A stretch of DNA of 64,000 bases from Marasmius tenuissimus (GCA_029532415.1 JAQOTA010000054.1:3658001-3722000), one strand, 5' to 3'. Shown: positions 11,483 through 23,655, counted from the stretch's first letter. Program-made: numbers and translations. The notes: generated from the letters alone by a model not told the origin.

Positions 11483-12971
11483 CTATCGGTAGCTTAGCCA
11501 TGGGTCCTCAAGTAGTTCCTTTGCGCTGTTACGTTCCTCCGGCCTCCATTTCAACATTCGCCGTACAAATTTCAGAAAAAGAACCTTCTCCTCCCCTTCA
11601 AATCTTGTAACTACATCCTCCAGGCTGCCCTTGGGGACTCCAGCAGCTCCTCTCCAGTTTCCTGTCGATCGGACGTGTACATGTTAGACCATTCGTTCAT
11701 TTCCTTGGGTGCAAGCAAGACACGACACACCACTTTCGTCGAACCAGCCATTCACGCGATCTCCCTTTGTCCGGTCGAGAAACTCTTTCGGAGGCGGTCC
11801 CAACAAGGCAATCATATGCGCAATGTGATAAATGTTGTCTTGTTCATTCTTTGGCCCTCCACGTGTATTGAACAGATTCCCATTACCGAGTAGGTCCCAT
11901 ATCTGCAGTTATAGTGAGACCCCCCCCAAACTACGGCCATGACCCATGTCGCTTACCATAACTCCAACGCTCCATATATCTACCTTCTCGTCCCACGGGA
12001 TATCGAAAATTACCTCGGGTGCCCGATACTGGTATGGTTGAATATCGAACAGGTTGTCGTATTCGCCGAATCGTGCCTCGCCGAAATCGCACAAAACGGG
12101 AGGACCATACTCATAACGCGGCGGGACCAGTGATCTCGAGGTATGTATGACTCGTTCTCCGTCCATTTTACGCGCGCTAGGATGGTCGAGTTCTCCCTGC
12201 TCGAACTCGTCTAGATCTTGCTCAGATGTGTGCTCATTCATACCAAGCAACAGGTTGTTCGCTTGGATATCTGTTGTCCCCGTCGAGCAACGTTCATCAA
12301 CAACTAAATCAAAGACGAGGGGGGCGTTAGTCAGCACTAACCTGTGTGTATTACCCTAGCTTCCGTGTGGAGAAAGTCAAGGGCGAGGAAGAGATGCCGA
12401 AGTAGTGGCTTCAGGATGACGGTAGGTAGTGCCCTATCACGAAACATCTTCCTGAAAGCCTCAGCGGAGATAGCGAGCGGCGGGTGTACAACACATTGAA
12501 AGGTACCATCCTTGCTGTCGACCTTGAATGCATCGAGCACCCTCCGGACGTTCGACGAACCAGCATGGTGTGACTTGATATTCTCGAAGAGGCGCAACAC
12601 CCTCAGCTCTCTCTCTAATCCTTGGGGTTTCCCAATCTTCAGTGTAACGTGCCTGTGGCCTCTGAAAGTGCAACTGGGTGTCGTACGGCGGCAAGAAACA
12701 ACAATAGAGGTATTCTCACTCACAGCAGGTCCCGGCACAGCCAAGCTGTACCGTATGTGCCGTATCCCAGCTTTCCAACAACCTGATACTGCGACTTGAG
12801 GACCTCACCAATGCGAACCGGGTAGAATTCTTCAGGTTTGTACCACTCCCATGTCTCCTCCTCGATCGAACGTGAACTGTCAATGAGCTCGAAGCCAGAT
12901 GTGGGGAACTGTCGCGGGTGGGCCGGCTTTCGCATCAACCGACGTGCTGCACGTAAAAAGGTGCTCATCAT
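11483..12971 (-). CDS. SRPK-like serine/threonine kinase
   Basis: Predicted 410 aa from five exons: 12971-12724, 12661-12342, 12270-11957, 11902-11731 and 11661-11483. The glycine loop is [12 protein letters not shown]. Lys lies in VTLKIG, the catalytic loop is HTDIQANN (HxD with Asn), the DFG is CDFGEAR, and there is an APE (YRAPEV) and a DIWSVG helix-F motif. The C-terminus ([19 protein letters not shown]) is typical of CMGC/SRPK-type kinases. The DIQANN loop is characteristic of the large SRPK-like family in Agaricomycetes. SRPKs phosphorylate SR splicing factors, but these fungal relatives are mostly uncharacterised. Two adjacent ATGs (12971, 12968) can serve as start. The N-terminus [15 protein letters not shown] is basic. 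A 27-bp block about 100 bp upstream recurs near 23656. Confidence 0.85.
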
Positions 12972-13071
12972 GACCTGATGCAATACCGGGTTGAGTGTAG
13001 CGTCCTGTAGTACTAGTAGACTGAGACTCAGCGAGGAAGGGCATGAAAGTTCGGAGCAAGCCAAGTATTTA

Positions 13072-13098
13072 CACGTGGTCGCGTCAACCGTGAGAGCG
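13072..13098. promoter_or_regulatory. 27-bp block with CACGTG upstream of SRPK-like gene
   Basis: This 27-bp stretch, starting CACGTGGTCGCGTCAACC, is found again without mismatch, inverted, at 23656-23682, where it lies about 95-120 bp upstream of the second RRM-like gene. Here it lies 101-127 bp upstream of the kinase start. CACGTG is the E-box core bound by bHLH factors. Shared use as a regulatory site is inference. Confidence 0.5.
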
Positions 13099-13590
13099 CC
13101 CACTTTCCCTTTCCTGGCACCCCTTGATCGTTAGTCTATAAGTTAAACCCCCACTGTCCCTGTGGGAACTTTTTTCATATCACGTGTAATATCCAACTCG
13201 GTGTCATTGCGTCGCGAGCTGGGTCAGGAAGGGCAAAATCAACGCGTTCTGCTCTGATAAGCGCGACTATATGCACTCTAGCAGTACACTCAGCCTCTTA
13301 TAACTGATAACGTCCTTCAGCCACACCAAATAATGCACGAACTCCAGTGAGCAGGAAGTTCCAGATGAGCCCCCCACTCGACCCATTCCGTCCCCCGATC
13401 TGATTGGACAACGTAGTAACGTCAAACGTAATACCTATTACTCACCGCTCGCTCTACCTGCTACCGAGCCCAACGGGCCCAATATCCTCATCGATTACGC
13501 CAGCTGACTTCATGAAAGCCTGTGAGAAGGCTGCTAAAGGCCCTTTGAGCAAAGCTTAGACCACACAGAGGCAAAGAGACGCAGAACATA

Positions 13591-14507
13591 CTGACCTATT
13601 TCAATCAATTCGTATGGGGTCAAGGGGGCACGCCCCCAAAAAAAAAAGACCTAGGGTCGATTTTCTCTGAGCCGCCCTTGGGAAAGACCCTCCCTCCCCT
13701 ATGTAAGCTTCTCACGGACCATATATAGTAATTTCACGTGATACCTTTCCACGCCTTCGAGTGGATGGTCAACAGTATCGAACTTGACCTCAATTTTGAA
13801 CCTTGGAACAGATTTCCGAACACAATTTCTCCCTAAATTAGATATCTTACTCAATCTCACTGTGTTAAGTGGCAAAACAGTACGGGAATGACGGCATCAT
13901 GGGCCCAACATACAATTACAGCCACTTTTTCCTAAAATGTAGCCCAGGCTGAAACTAAGCCATAACACTCGCAGGGTGTATTATCCTCGCTGTAGGGTGT
14001 AAACCAAGCCCAATCACTGTGTTTTATATCACAGAAAACTCATCAAACCTTCCCCAAGGTCCCTGATGTAGGGGGTTCCAAAAAATTTTTTCCAGCCCCC
14101 CACCAACCCCCCTCCCTCCTACCCCCCGGTCAGGGATCCAATCCCGTGTGCCCCCTTGTATGGGGTTTTTCGTGTGACACAAAAATTCTCCGGGGTGAAT
14201 TCGTATGACCAGTGAGTGACCGGTGACTGAAAAAAAATTTTCATATAGAACTCTCAAGCCCTTGGCAGCCGGGAGCACGTATGTGAGAAGAATGGCGGCG
14301 GCATTAGCTGCCGCCCGCTGAAATTTGCCCTAACCCTTCAACTTGGGCCAAAAAAGGTCATTTTTTGGCTTTTTTAGGCTGTCCAGATTTTGGTCACATA
14401 CGGGAACATTTCGTATGGACCCCCTGTGACTATGTGACCATACGAAAATTCTTCGTATGGTGGGGGACCTGTGACGTGTGACATACGAATTGAATGAAAT
14501 AGGTCAG
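13591..14507. mobile_element. MITE-like element, 26-bp TIRs, TA target duplication
   Basis: The element is 917 bp. The left end (13591-13616) and the reverse complement of the right end (14482-14507) are 26 bp long with one mismatch, beginning CTGACCTATTTCA. Both ends are flanked by TA (13589-13590, 14508-14509), the target duplication of Tc1/mariner-type transposases. It has no coding capacity. The interior has G/C-rich runs and several CATACGAA/TTCGTATG motifs near the right end. It ends 166 bp before the start codon of the RRM-like gene, so it is part of that promoter region. Confidence 0.85.
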
Positions 14508-14673
14508 TAGTTATCTGTGCGGCCAGAGAGCAAAGGCCGTGGGAAATTGGGCGCAAAAGTTCCCACAGGGAGGTGGGCGCGATAACTATAGCAGACTATT
14601 TGATCGTTACTCAGGCCTCAACTCGAACCTTGTACTACGCCAGCTACTACTCGACGATGAGCTAGCAATACTC

Positions 14674-16052
14674 ATGTTCAAACGAGTCCTTTCCTATCGG
14701 CTCTCCACCGCTAATACCTCCACTCAATCTCTCCGACTCTATAGTCTCAAACATACAAGCCGAAGCGTCTCTGTCTCGTTCACCCCAGAACACCGCACCT
14801 CAAATCGAAAATACAAATCGTTGTATCATGCCAATGGATCTGGGACAGTTGCAAATCCTTGGGGTGACCCCGATGGAGACTCTTTCAGAGTCGATTTCGT
14901 CGATGTTGACGCTGCCCAACGCTTCAAGAACACTATTGAGCCTCTTTCGGCTGCCAAGGTCCAATACTACAAAAACACTCGTGGCGACAGAACCCCTTTT
15001 CCATCCGTTGTCAGTCGTATATGGAGTGGATTATCGAGAAACCTTCGGCTCATACCAGAAACGGCCGGCGTACTCACAGCAGAGGAGGTTCAGAGAGTAT
15101 TTGAACGTGAAGGGTTGGCAGTCGCAAAGGTGTCGGGTAACAAGGACTGTATCGATATCGAGTTTTACGTTCTCCGTGATGCTCTGACAGTGAGTGATCA
15201 CGTTCGCGTTCGCTGCCTCCGCCCATGACTATTGTTCTTAGGCCCTAAATGCATTTGGAGACCGCATTAAGATGCCCGGAGCCCTATTCACGATGCCTTT
15301 CCTCGATTACAACAATCGAGGCAACCCTAAAGCTGAAATGGAAAACAGGAGCTGTCGACGAACGATTCTAGTGTCGGACTTTGCCTTCCACAAATTCTCC
15401 AAAATCGTCTTAGGGTCTGCAACGAAGGATCATCCTTTAGAACGGGCTACGTACGATACCGCTACGCACTCTCTCGTAAGTTCAGCGTCCAAGCCTCAAA
15501 TGCTATTGACCGCCTTCTCCCAAATCCCTGCAGAAATTGAAGTTTTTGAGCGAACGTGACATGGAGTCCTTCTACCAAATCAACGTCGTCAGTCCGCAAA
15601 ACACATACTCCCGCATCCTCGTTCCCAACAAAACCTCCAAACACTCAGGTCTCGACAAGAAACTTCCGTACCACAAAGAGCTCGCCATCAAGCTCGGAGC
15701 GTACCGTGGTATCTACTTAGAGAGCCTTCCTCGTTCGGTCGTCGAGGCTGGCTTACAAGGACCCGAAGGCGAGTTCGACCCCAAAGCAATTGCTAAGAAG
15801 ATCGAACACGACCTCTCTCCTTACGGGATCATACTCAACCTCACTTTCAAACTTGACAATTTGAACTTCACCTCGAATCGGAGCAACGCCATCGCATATG
15901 TAAATTTTGTCGACATCGAATCTGCCGTTGCAGCATACGGCAAGTTGCATCTGGCAATTCGTCGAGGGATTGGCCCGCTCTCGGAATATAGGGCCCTAAA
16001 TAAACACGAATTCGCTGCTCCACCGCCATCGAAAAGAGAAATGACCATTTAA
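14674..16052 (+). CDS. RRM-like protein, putative mitochondrial (copy 1)
   Basis: Predicted 422 aa from three exons: 14674-15189, 15242-15475 and 15534-16052. The N-terminus MFKRVLSYRLST is rich in Arg, Ser and Thr with no acidic residues, resembling a mitochondrial presequence. Two regions look like RNA-recognition folds: an N-terminal segment with FRVDFVDVDAAQRFKN and a C-terminal one with AYVNFVDIESAVAAY, both resembling the RNP1/strand-3 plus helix pattern (V-x-F-x-D-x-x-x-A). A conserved KKLPYHKELAIKLGAYR motif lies between. The paralogue at 22167-23562 has the same two introns. The ATG at 14674 was preferred over an upstream in-frame ATG (14539) because it aligns with the paralogue's start. 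A role in mitochondrial RNA handling is inference. Confidence 0.72.
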
Positions 16053-16887
16053 CGGAACTAGAACCTCAAAGCTCATCTTCTACGTTGACTACTTATCATC
16101 ACACTCATTCTCCACCACTACCGTTCATCAAAACTTGTACTTCTCAGCAGTTAGACGACAGGAAGCGATTTCGTGATGCCCGGCTACTGGACTTTGACCT
16201 GGGGTTGCCCTCGACGGTGAGTTTGAATTACCCTCTCTAGCCATGATCCTAACCCTTCCCGTTGCAGACCGAGGGTGATTGAACCAGTAAGGTACGGGGT
16301 GGCGTATGTCCTCGTCGTTCGGAAGCTGGACGTTAGACATTGGGTTTCGTGCAGAGCAGAAACCTCATCTATCTGCAGCTTAAGCTTATTACATTCGGCA
16401 AACAGCTGTGTACCTTAAAGCTTCCTTCAAATGTCAGACACGTAGGCATGCACTTAGTATCATTCATCTGGCAGTCTGCCATTGACAATGATCTTGTAAC
16501 AATTCGACTGAAACGAGATAGAGCCTCGAAGGCATTCTGTTGTCAGATTATGGCAAAGCACCTGTCCACCTACCGCGCTACGACGAAAAGACGTTTCGAT
16601 GAGTACCTGTCGATCAAAACTTCCTCACTCACCGCGAGGCACGAGTGGTTGCGAAGAGAGTGGTATCGAGTCTATACCATGGTGGGAATAAAGTTCGATC
16701 CTGCTCTCCAATGTCTAACCACCACCATCACCATCTCGTGGTGTATGTACGAGGCCTTTTGAGCATCATAGCTCTTCGTTCGCTGCTGGATTTTTACTGT
16801 AGTAACGCTCCACCGGCGTCCAAATCCACTCAAAATACCTCATGATATCGTTGATAGGAAAACACCAGAAAAAGTGTACTAAGCTCC
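16053..16887. other. Intergenic, weak coding signal
   Basis: After the stop at 16052 another frame stays open to about 16217 and could splice (GTGAGT near 16218, acceptor near 16266) to a short end. It could be an alternative 3' exon, but the paralogue gives no support. A 140-codon frame (16340-16762) has no recognisable features. Confidence 0.35.
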
Positions 16888-17031
16888 TGATCGCTCATGA
16901 GCGATTATGGCGCTTATGAGCGGTCAGGAGCAAGTGGGCTGCATATGAGCGCTCATAAGCAGCCGGGCTATGCATGAGCGCTCATGAGCAGCCGCGAGAC
17001 TCGGGCCGGTCCCTGAGCGCTCACAAGTGGT
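16888..17031. repeat. Cluster of GAGCGCTCATGAGC-type palindromes
   Basis: About 140 bp contain repeated short palindromes (TGAGCGCTCA, CTCATGAG). The first 40 bp (16888-16927) form an imperfect hairpin and recur in direct orientation at 18584-18623 with five mismatches. Confidence 0.75.
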
Positions 17032-18055
17032 CCACAACAAAATACTCTGAGCTTGACACAATCACATCGGAGTTGTGCGATCCTTGGACCTTGGGTAAGT
17101 CTTACACTGACGCCAGTAACGCCCGGCACTCAAATTTCTGCTGGGTGTTAGACGAAATGGACATCGCGTGAGCAATATCAGGCCACGCGGACTGCATAGC
17201 CACCTTTATCCGGCTTCTGAACCGCAACCACCACTGGCTTCTGAACGAAATTTTTTTTTCGGCAATCCAACCAAACCTCCTCCACCTTTTTAACGTCTTC
17301 GCCCCACCCCAGACTCCAGAGCTCCTACAGACACCCAAGAATTGCGATCACCCGAAGCTCCGTTGTCGCTCACAACTCAACATTTTCCCCGGCACCCGTT
17401 ATCTCCCTTCACGCGACTCTAACAGTGCTGAGCCTCTTTGACAACGGAGCTTACGGCGACCAGGTTGGGGAAGTTTACACTAGGGGACATCAGCCCGCCA
17501 ATCACGCGTGGAACCATGTTGATTTGACACAGCAGACTTGGGAGATCAGCGTGCGTAGACTTGACCTCATGCTTTTTGAACACTTGGAGCTGATGGAATC
17601 TTGTAGTCCATGATTTGTTTTGGAAGGTTGAAAGTACATGCACGTACTTTGAACTCTCGGAACACGCAACTTGTTGTCAGGTCCACACAACAAAAAAATT
17701 ATGCCGCTCGCGGCTCAGCTCTCGAGTCTAGAAGACGTGGTTCATTAGGGTCTAGAGGGGTTGAGTTGACATGAGGATGTGCTAGTATGTGTCTTTCAGC
17801 TCTCCTCTGACTGTTTAGCTGACTTTTTTTTTTGCCAGGACCACCCAGAAATTGGAGTTGAACACAGCACAAACCGGACGTTGGGACGTGCACCTCGACA
17901 GAACGTGACATCAATGGAGGTCCGTGCATCGACGTCATGATGAGGCTGGCTGGCTGAGATTACTTATTTTGGTTAGAGATGCGGCACACGGACCACCTTC
18001 AACGTCCATATATACCTGGCAGTTTCGCCAATCCCCTCCATCCCCCATCTCCCCC
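17032..18055. other. Intergenic between palindromic repeat clusters
   Basis: No gene supported. Open frames are short, without family features or splice structure. Together with the flanking palindrome clusters this may be the interior of an old repeat element. Confidence 0.4.
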
Positions 18056-18112
18056 CTCTACTCCCATCTCGTCCCTCTACTCCCATTGCGTCCATCTACT
18101 CCCATCTCGTCC
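18056..18112. repeat. 3 x 19-bp tandem repeat
   Basis: Three consecutive copies of CTCTACTCCCATCTCGTCC with a few substitutions (18056-18074, 18075-18093, 18094-18112). Confidence 0.8.
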
Positions 18113-18429
18113 CGTCTCATCACTGGCCCACTAGTGTTCTCACTTGCCCTCGGAAGGATACACGGGTATCAAAGGTATGTTTTAGTTTGCGACTTCTCAT
18201 TCTGAAAGACATCGCTGATCATGATAAACCCACTCATCCAGCGCTGCATGATAAGAAGACCTTACGGCGGCCATCAACTGAGTGTGGTGAGGGTGTCGAT
18301 GACGAACCTGAGTGTAGACCAGTAACCGATATAATATATGTATTCTTGTATCCTAACTACATCTTGTATACCAGCTATAGTAGAAATTTGTGTCTGAATT
18401 AATATTTTTTTTTACTCCTTCCTGACATG

Positions 18430-18623
18430 CTCATGTGCAAACATGAGAACAGCGTAGTTCATGTGAGCTCAAGAAAACCGTTTTGTTCACGAGCACTGTG
18501 AGCCTTGCAGTGCTCACGAGCGCTCGTGAAAAAAAAGGTGTCCCGTATGCGCTTGTGAGTAGCCCCGAGGCTCACAGCGCTCATGACCGCTCACGAGCGA
18601 TTTTGGCGCTCATGAGCAGTCAG
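18430..18623. repeat. Second cluster of GAGCGCTC/CATGAGC palindromes
   Basis: Repeated palindromes of the same type as at 16888-17031. The last 40 bp (18584-18623) match 16888-16927 at 35 of 40 positions in the same orientation. Confidence 0.75.
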
Positions 18624-19108
18624 AAACAGCTGACATTTGTTCTGGTGAATGGGTCACGGTATGATGCAGTTGATCTCTACCTTTACGCACAGCAAAGTTA
18701 TTATTATTATCCTACTACACCGCTTGACAACGGCCAACCCACACTGACGCCTGCAGTTCCTTGTAGCTCTGACCTCTGAAAGGGCGCAAAGTGAGGAAGA
18801 TGGAGGCACTTGTGAATGACTACAAAGAACAACCGTGTGTCCCTCAATTTGTTCCTCCAAAAGATATTGAATAATCGACTTACCATTGGACCAATCATAG
18901 GATTCCTTTGTCACTGCTGGTGCCCCGCTGTGCGGACATCCTGCAAAAAGACCGTCTGATCCTGCCCGAGCTCAGCAAACACCTCGAAGACCTCGCGAAC
19001 ACAAAGCTTATACCGGTACCCGGTGCTGACGCTGTCATCATCTGTTCACCCCACGACTTCTCGCTGGTTCCGTTGACCAAAGAAACACAGTGTGAGCAGC
19101 CAGCGTTC

Positions 19109-21341
19109 ATGAGCATGACAGAGCTTCTTGAGAAACTCAGATCGCACGGCCTTTCTGCGAAACAAGTCATGACGTCTGTGCATTCGTCTTGGGCACTTTC
19201 GGTTATGGAGATGCTACAGCTTGTGAGTAATAGCCATTAGAAGACATGAACACAGCGGGCCCTCGGCTCCAGGAGTAAACTGACGTTTCTTTAGTACTTG
19301 GATCAGGCCGGGAAGGAAGAGGGGCCCGTCAAACGAGATACGCGACGCCAGCCATGTATTCAAAGCCTTCTTCACTTAAACAAATGCCACGGCGTCCTCC
19401 CTACATCTGTGCACTTGAAGAATCTAACGAAGGAAGGGTCTGGTGCTGTGTCCGGAGGTGGTTTTGTGGTATGCCGGTTTCTCGTACTCAATCTTTGTTA
19501 CTCACATTTTTGTCGTGTTGTCCAGGACATCTGGAAAGGACGTCTCGATGGCACACGTAGTGTCTGCCTGAAAGTGTTGAGAGTTTTTACCGATAACTTG
19601 GACTGGACGCAGCTCATGAGGGTGCGATGTTTTCTGTCTCGCTCAAAATGTATGACATCCTCATCACACCACCCCGGCCACAGGACTTGAGCAACGAGAT
19701 CTTGATTTGGAGGCAACTCCAGCATCCCAACATCCTCGAGCTTCTCGGAATCGATACCAGTCTGTTCGAGCACACCGTTGCGATTGTTTCCCCGTGGATG
19801 TCCAATGGGACTGTGATATCATTCGTTAGGAATCGAGAGGCAAATTTTGAACGCAAGATGAGATTTGTTAGTGTGATCATTCCTGGGGGCAATCCTCCTA
19901 TTAAACACACTCAAATAGATCCGAGGAATCGTGGATGGCATGTTGTATCTTCACGAACACGACCACGACCCACCCATCATCCACGGGGACATCAAAGGCG
20001 TACGTAGCAATCTATATTGATGGACAGGGATAAAACCTGACTCAGTTTACAGGTCAATATCCTCGTGAAAGATGACGAAGAGCCTTGCATTGCAGACTTC
20101 GGACTCTGCTCAATTGAGAAAGAAACGGTCCTCCAGACGACCAGTCGAGCTCAAGAGCGCGGCTCGCTTCCCTGGCTAGCACCAGAACTCATGAACCCGG
20201 ACGACGTACCAACCTTCAACGACAGATCGAGAGATGTTTATGCCCTTGGGTGCACCATAGCAGAGGTCAATCGGTGTCCCCAATTTTTCCTTTGTATTGC
20301 AAAGTTTTAACAGATCAACCGTAGGTCCTCAGTGGTTCTCCACCCTTCTCGGAGAAAGCAAATGCTGCCCAGATCATCTTAGCAGTGCTTCTCAGAAATG
20401 AACGACCAGGACGACCACCCGAGTGCCCTGAATGGCTGTGGTCACTGGTGACCCAATGCTGGAAAGCAGACCCATCCAAAAGATTGACGGTTCAGGAGGT
20501 TTCCCGGCGACTAAATGACCTGAATGGAACAAGGACTGAGAAGACTGTACTTTTAACAGCCGGTGGCAAGTCCTCTTTGCTACCCGCTTCAGATGCACAC
20601 GTGGGCTCACCAAGCTCAGGAGCTATAGCTGCCGTCAGCCTCCTCCCAGCTCGCAACCACTATGCACGATCTGTGCCACTGAACCGGACTAGGAGTAGCC
20701 CAGCTACTACGCCTTCCAGCTCACAGCCAGCTCCTAATCCTCATTCTGGAGAAGACAGGCATAGGGATGCGGCGGACGATACTAGTTATTCGATCAGAGC
20801 AGGAATGATCAACGTAGGACCACAGCGGCCGGATAAGGCTCAACAAAACCAGGCCCGCCGCTTTTATAATCGACTTATCGGTTTTTTCCTCCATTGTTTT
20901 GAATCGCGCCGTGTCTCCCCGCCGCCGGTGGTGTCTCCGTTTTCAAGGCCACAGCGTATACTTTGCGATCCAATGATACCAAATGGTCTATGTGCGGGAA
21001 CGGCGAGTAATGATCATCCATACCACGACCAAAGCATAAATCACGGCGACGACCAAGATGCTCCGGATTCCCCGTCGGTACGGGTTGCCAATCGGCGTCG
21101 CAGTCTGAGTGTACGAGTAGCCCATACGCGTCCAGTGCCGTTCTCTGGCGTAGATCTTATTGAAGAAGTTGCACGAACCGGTTACGCTAAAGAGAGGCCA
21201 TCTCCAGGACTATGGGATGACAACGAATTGCGAAACGCATGGAAAGAGTATCGCGTCAAATATGGCCTTGACACGAACACGAATTGGTCTTCGCAGGTTG
21301 GCCGCAGCTTCGGAGCCTTGGAGGAAGCTCATCATGAATGA
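19109..21341 (+). CDS. TKL-like protein kinase, third paralogue, no zinc cluster
   Basis: Exons 19109-19222, 19295-19468, 19526-19621, 19684-19866, 19919-19999, 20053-20265 and 20325-21341 give 625 aa. Coding-like sequence in the same frame extends up to about 18908, so the true first exon may lie further upstream; the start is uncertain. The kinase domain has glycine loop GGGFVDIWKG, Lys in VCLKVL, HGDIKG (HxD, non-RD), Asn in VNIL, DFG (ADFGLC) and WLAPEL, and should be active. Intron positions in the kinase part match copies 1 and 2. After the kinase domain comes a Ser/Thr/Pro/Arg-rich tail of about 270 residues without the six-cysteine cluster. The end (LWDDNELRNAWKEYRVKYG) is a divergent version of the tail shared by copies 1 and 2. 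It is on the opposite strand from them. Confidence 0.75.
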
Positions 21342-22166
21342 GGTCTTCATTGATGTTCCTCCTCGTGCTCGTGTCGAGAACAATCCTTGCTGTATGATCT
21401 TCAGTCCAGGCATTCTAGTAGGCCGGAGTTTGTTACGAGTAGTATATAGAAAGATGGCCTCTCTCTGGAATAGGTTGTTTGTACGTTTGTGTTTACCACC
21501 ATTGTCGAAACTTAAATTTGGAGTCGGGGAACACTGCGAGACCGTGTAGGATGCCCCCGAGGAGCGAGAGCAAGGAGACGTAGCCCACCACAATAATCCT
21601 TCTTCCTACGCACTCACTCACCATCACCGGCGGCCTCCCGGTCTCTGGGTCAAATCAAGCGTTACGTCTGTGCCCCAGGCCTGGTAGTAGACGTTCGAGC
21701 ATAGTTCTGACATGAATAGTCTTGGAAGATCTCCGTTGAAGTCAATTATCGGGCGTCCCACAACTGAAAAGGGTACGACAGCCGTTTGCTGCGTTTCTCA
21801 GAGACGATGCCTATCTCCAGACGGGACGTGCGGTGGTATCGATCGATACGTAAGAGCGGTCAGTTAACCTCAGATCATACATCTACCCCTTTGCAAGCGC
21901 CCCCCTCGCTGGCGCCCCGTGCTATCAAGTCGCAGCAGGTCGTGGCGTGTCAATCAAACCCTGTGGGGGAGAGTTCTGTTACTTAGAGATTTCTGTACAG
22001 ATGCGGCAACAGAGCTCACCCTAGGATGGCGCAGGATACCCGCATGTCAACGCCCATAGGTGACCAATCAGTGGCCCTACTGTAAGAATCCAGAATCCAA
22101 AATCGCCAGAAGGTGGTGAAAGACTAATCTTGAAGCATGGAATATGCACCCAGTAACGATTGAGCT
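21342..22166. other. Intergenic (convergent genes)
   Basis: 3' flanks of the kinase (plus) and the RRM-like gene (minus). No gene supported. Confidence 0.6.
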
Positions 22167-23562
22167 TCAACGTAGAAGGTGGCCTTGTATGTTCCGATTC
22201 CGATAGATAGCCAACTCGCTTCTCCTCAGCGGCAGGGCAGCGTATTCGTGAAGGGACAGGTACTTGTAGTGCGCTAGCGGCCCAGTTCCTCGACGAAATG
22301 CCAAATGCAACTCGGTATATGCTGCCACGGCAGACTCGATGTCGGGGAACTCTACGTATGCATCGCTAGTGAGAGACTCAGCGTCAAGCCTGACGGAGAC
22401 ATTTATGACAGTCCCGTAAGGCGATAGGTCTCGTTTAATCCTACCAGCGGCTGCTTTAGGACTAATCTCGCCTCCAGGTCCTCGTTTCCCTGTCCCAAGG
22501 ACGGAAAGAGGCAGGTTCTTCAAATATAGGGCTCGATATGCCCCGAGTTTGATGGCGAGATCTTTGTGGTACGGAAGTTTCTTGTCGAGACCGGTATGTC
22601 GGGAGATATTCTTGGAACTAAGAATGGAAGACTTTATGTTGATGCGGGACTGGTAGAAGCATTCCATGTCGTGCTTGGTCAAGAACTTCAAAACCTGGAG
22701 GATCAAGTGGTCAGTAAGATTTGAGACTTGATCGATGACTAGTCAACTCGCCAGAGTGCGCGTATGAGCATCATACGTGATTCGTTCTGGAATATATTTC
22801 CTCGTTGCAGCCTCGTAGATATATTTGGGCCTCGTTTTGAAGACGAAATTTGACACTATCACAGTTCGTCGACAGTCGCTATTCTCTGTTGCAGCGTTGG
22901 ATTCGCCTCGAGTCCGACTATTGTAATCGAAGAAAGGTAGTGCGTGTAATTTCCCTGGCAATTTGAAGCGGTGTCCATACACACTCGTCGCCTAAAAGCA
23001 ACAATGTCTTAAACACGACACTCGGGGATTGATTACTGACCCTCAGGGCATGACGAAGAACGTACATCTCGATACCTATGTAGTCCTTCCTAATCCACAC
23101 TTTCGCGACCTCTATCCCTGCACGTTCAAACTCGGTCCCAACCTCCTCTTCCCGTAATTCGCTGGATGCTGCTGGCGATGGTACGATCCGAAGGTTTCTC
23201 GATAGTCCATTCCATATACGGCTGACAACAGATGGCCTAGGTGTCGTGCCGGTGGGCGGATTTCCGTATTGTACCTTGACAGTCTTACGAGATTCCAGAG
23301 CTGTCTTAAAGCGTTGCGCAGCGTCGACATCAGTGAATTCTATCAGTAGCGAGTTGCTCTGGCGGTCACCCCAGAGGTTGTGAACTGAGCCGTACGCATT
23401 GGCGAGGTGCAGCAATTTGTATTTTCGATCTTCAGTGCGGTTTTCTGGGGTGAACGAGACGATGACGCTACGACTTGGATGGTGGACTTGGTGATAAGGC
23501 CGAAGATACTGAGGGAAGAGATGAGAAGAGCGAGGTTGGCAAAACAAAACTCGTTTGAGCAT
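22167..23562 (-). CDS. RRM-like protein, putative mitochondrial (copy 2)
   Basis: Predicted 429 aa from three exons: 23562-23041, 22991-22752 and 22694-22167. The second intron has a GC donor (GCGAGT) at the place where copy 1 has GTAAGT. The N-terminus MLKRVLFCQPRSSHLF is basic and hydroxylated like a mitochondrial presequence. RRM-like segments include LIEFTDVDAAQRFKT and AYVEFPDIESAVAAY, plus the conserved KKLPYHKDLAIKLGAYR block. It matches copy 1 (14674-16052) along its whole length apart from the last few residues, with the introns at the same places. Function is inferred from fold-like patterns only. Confidence 0.75.
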
Positions 23563-23655
23563 GAGCGATTGGAGCTCACCGCCCTGCGGTAGCCAGTGCA
23601 GAGAAGGGTACCCGGCAGGAATGAGGCACAAAATGGGCGCTTGACAATGAATCAA

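Noticed and set aside
12972..13103. N-terminal extension of the SRPK-like kinase
   Set aside because: No ATG in this stretch and it overlaps the 27-bp shared block; the paired ATG at 12971/12968 is the better start.
16053..16280. Possible extra 3' exons of RRM-like copy 1 (frame ending in an LDFDLGLPST-like segment)
   Set aside because: It needs a frame change not supported by splice sites or by the paralogue, whose end matches the stop at 16052.
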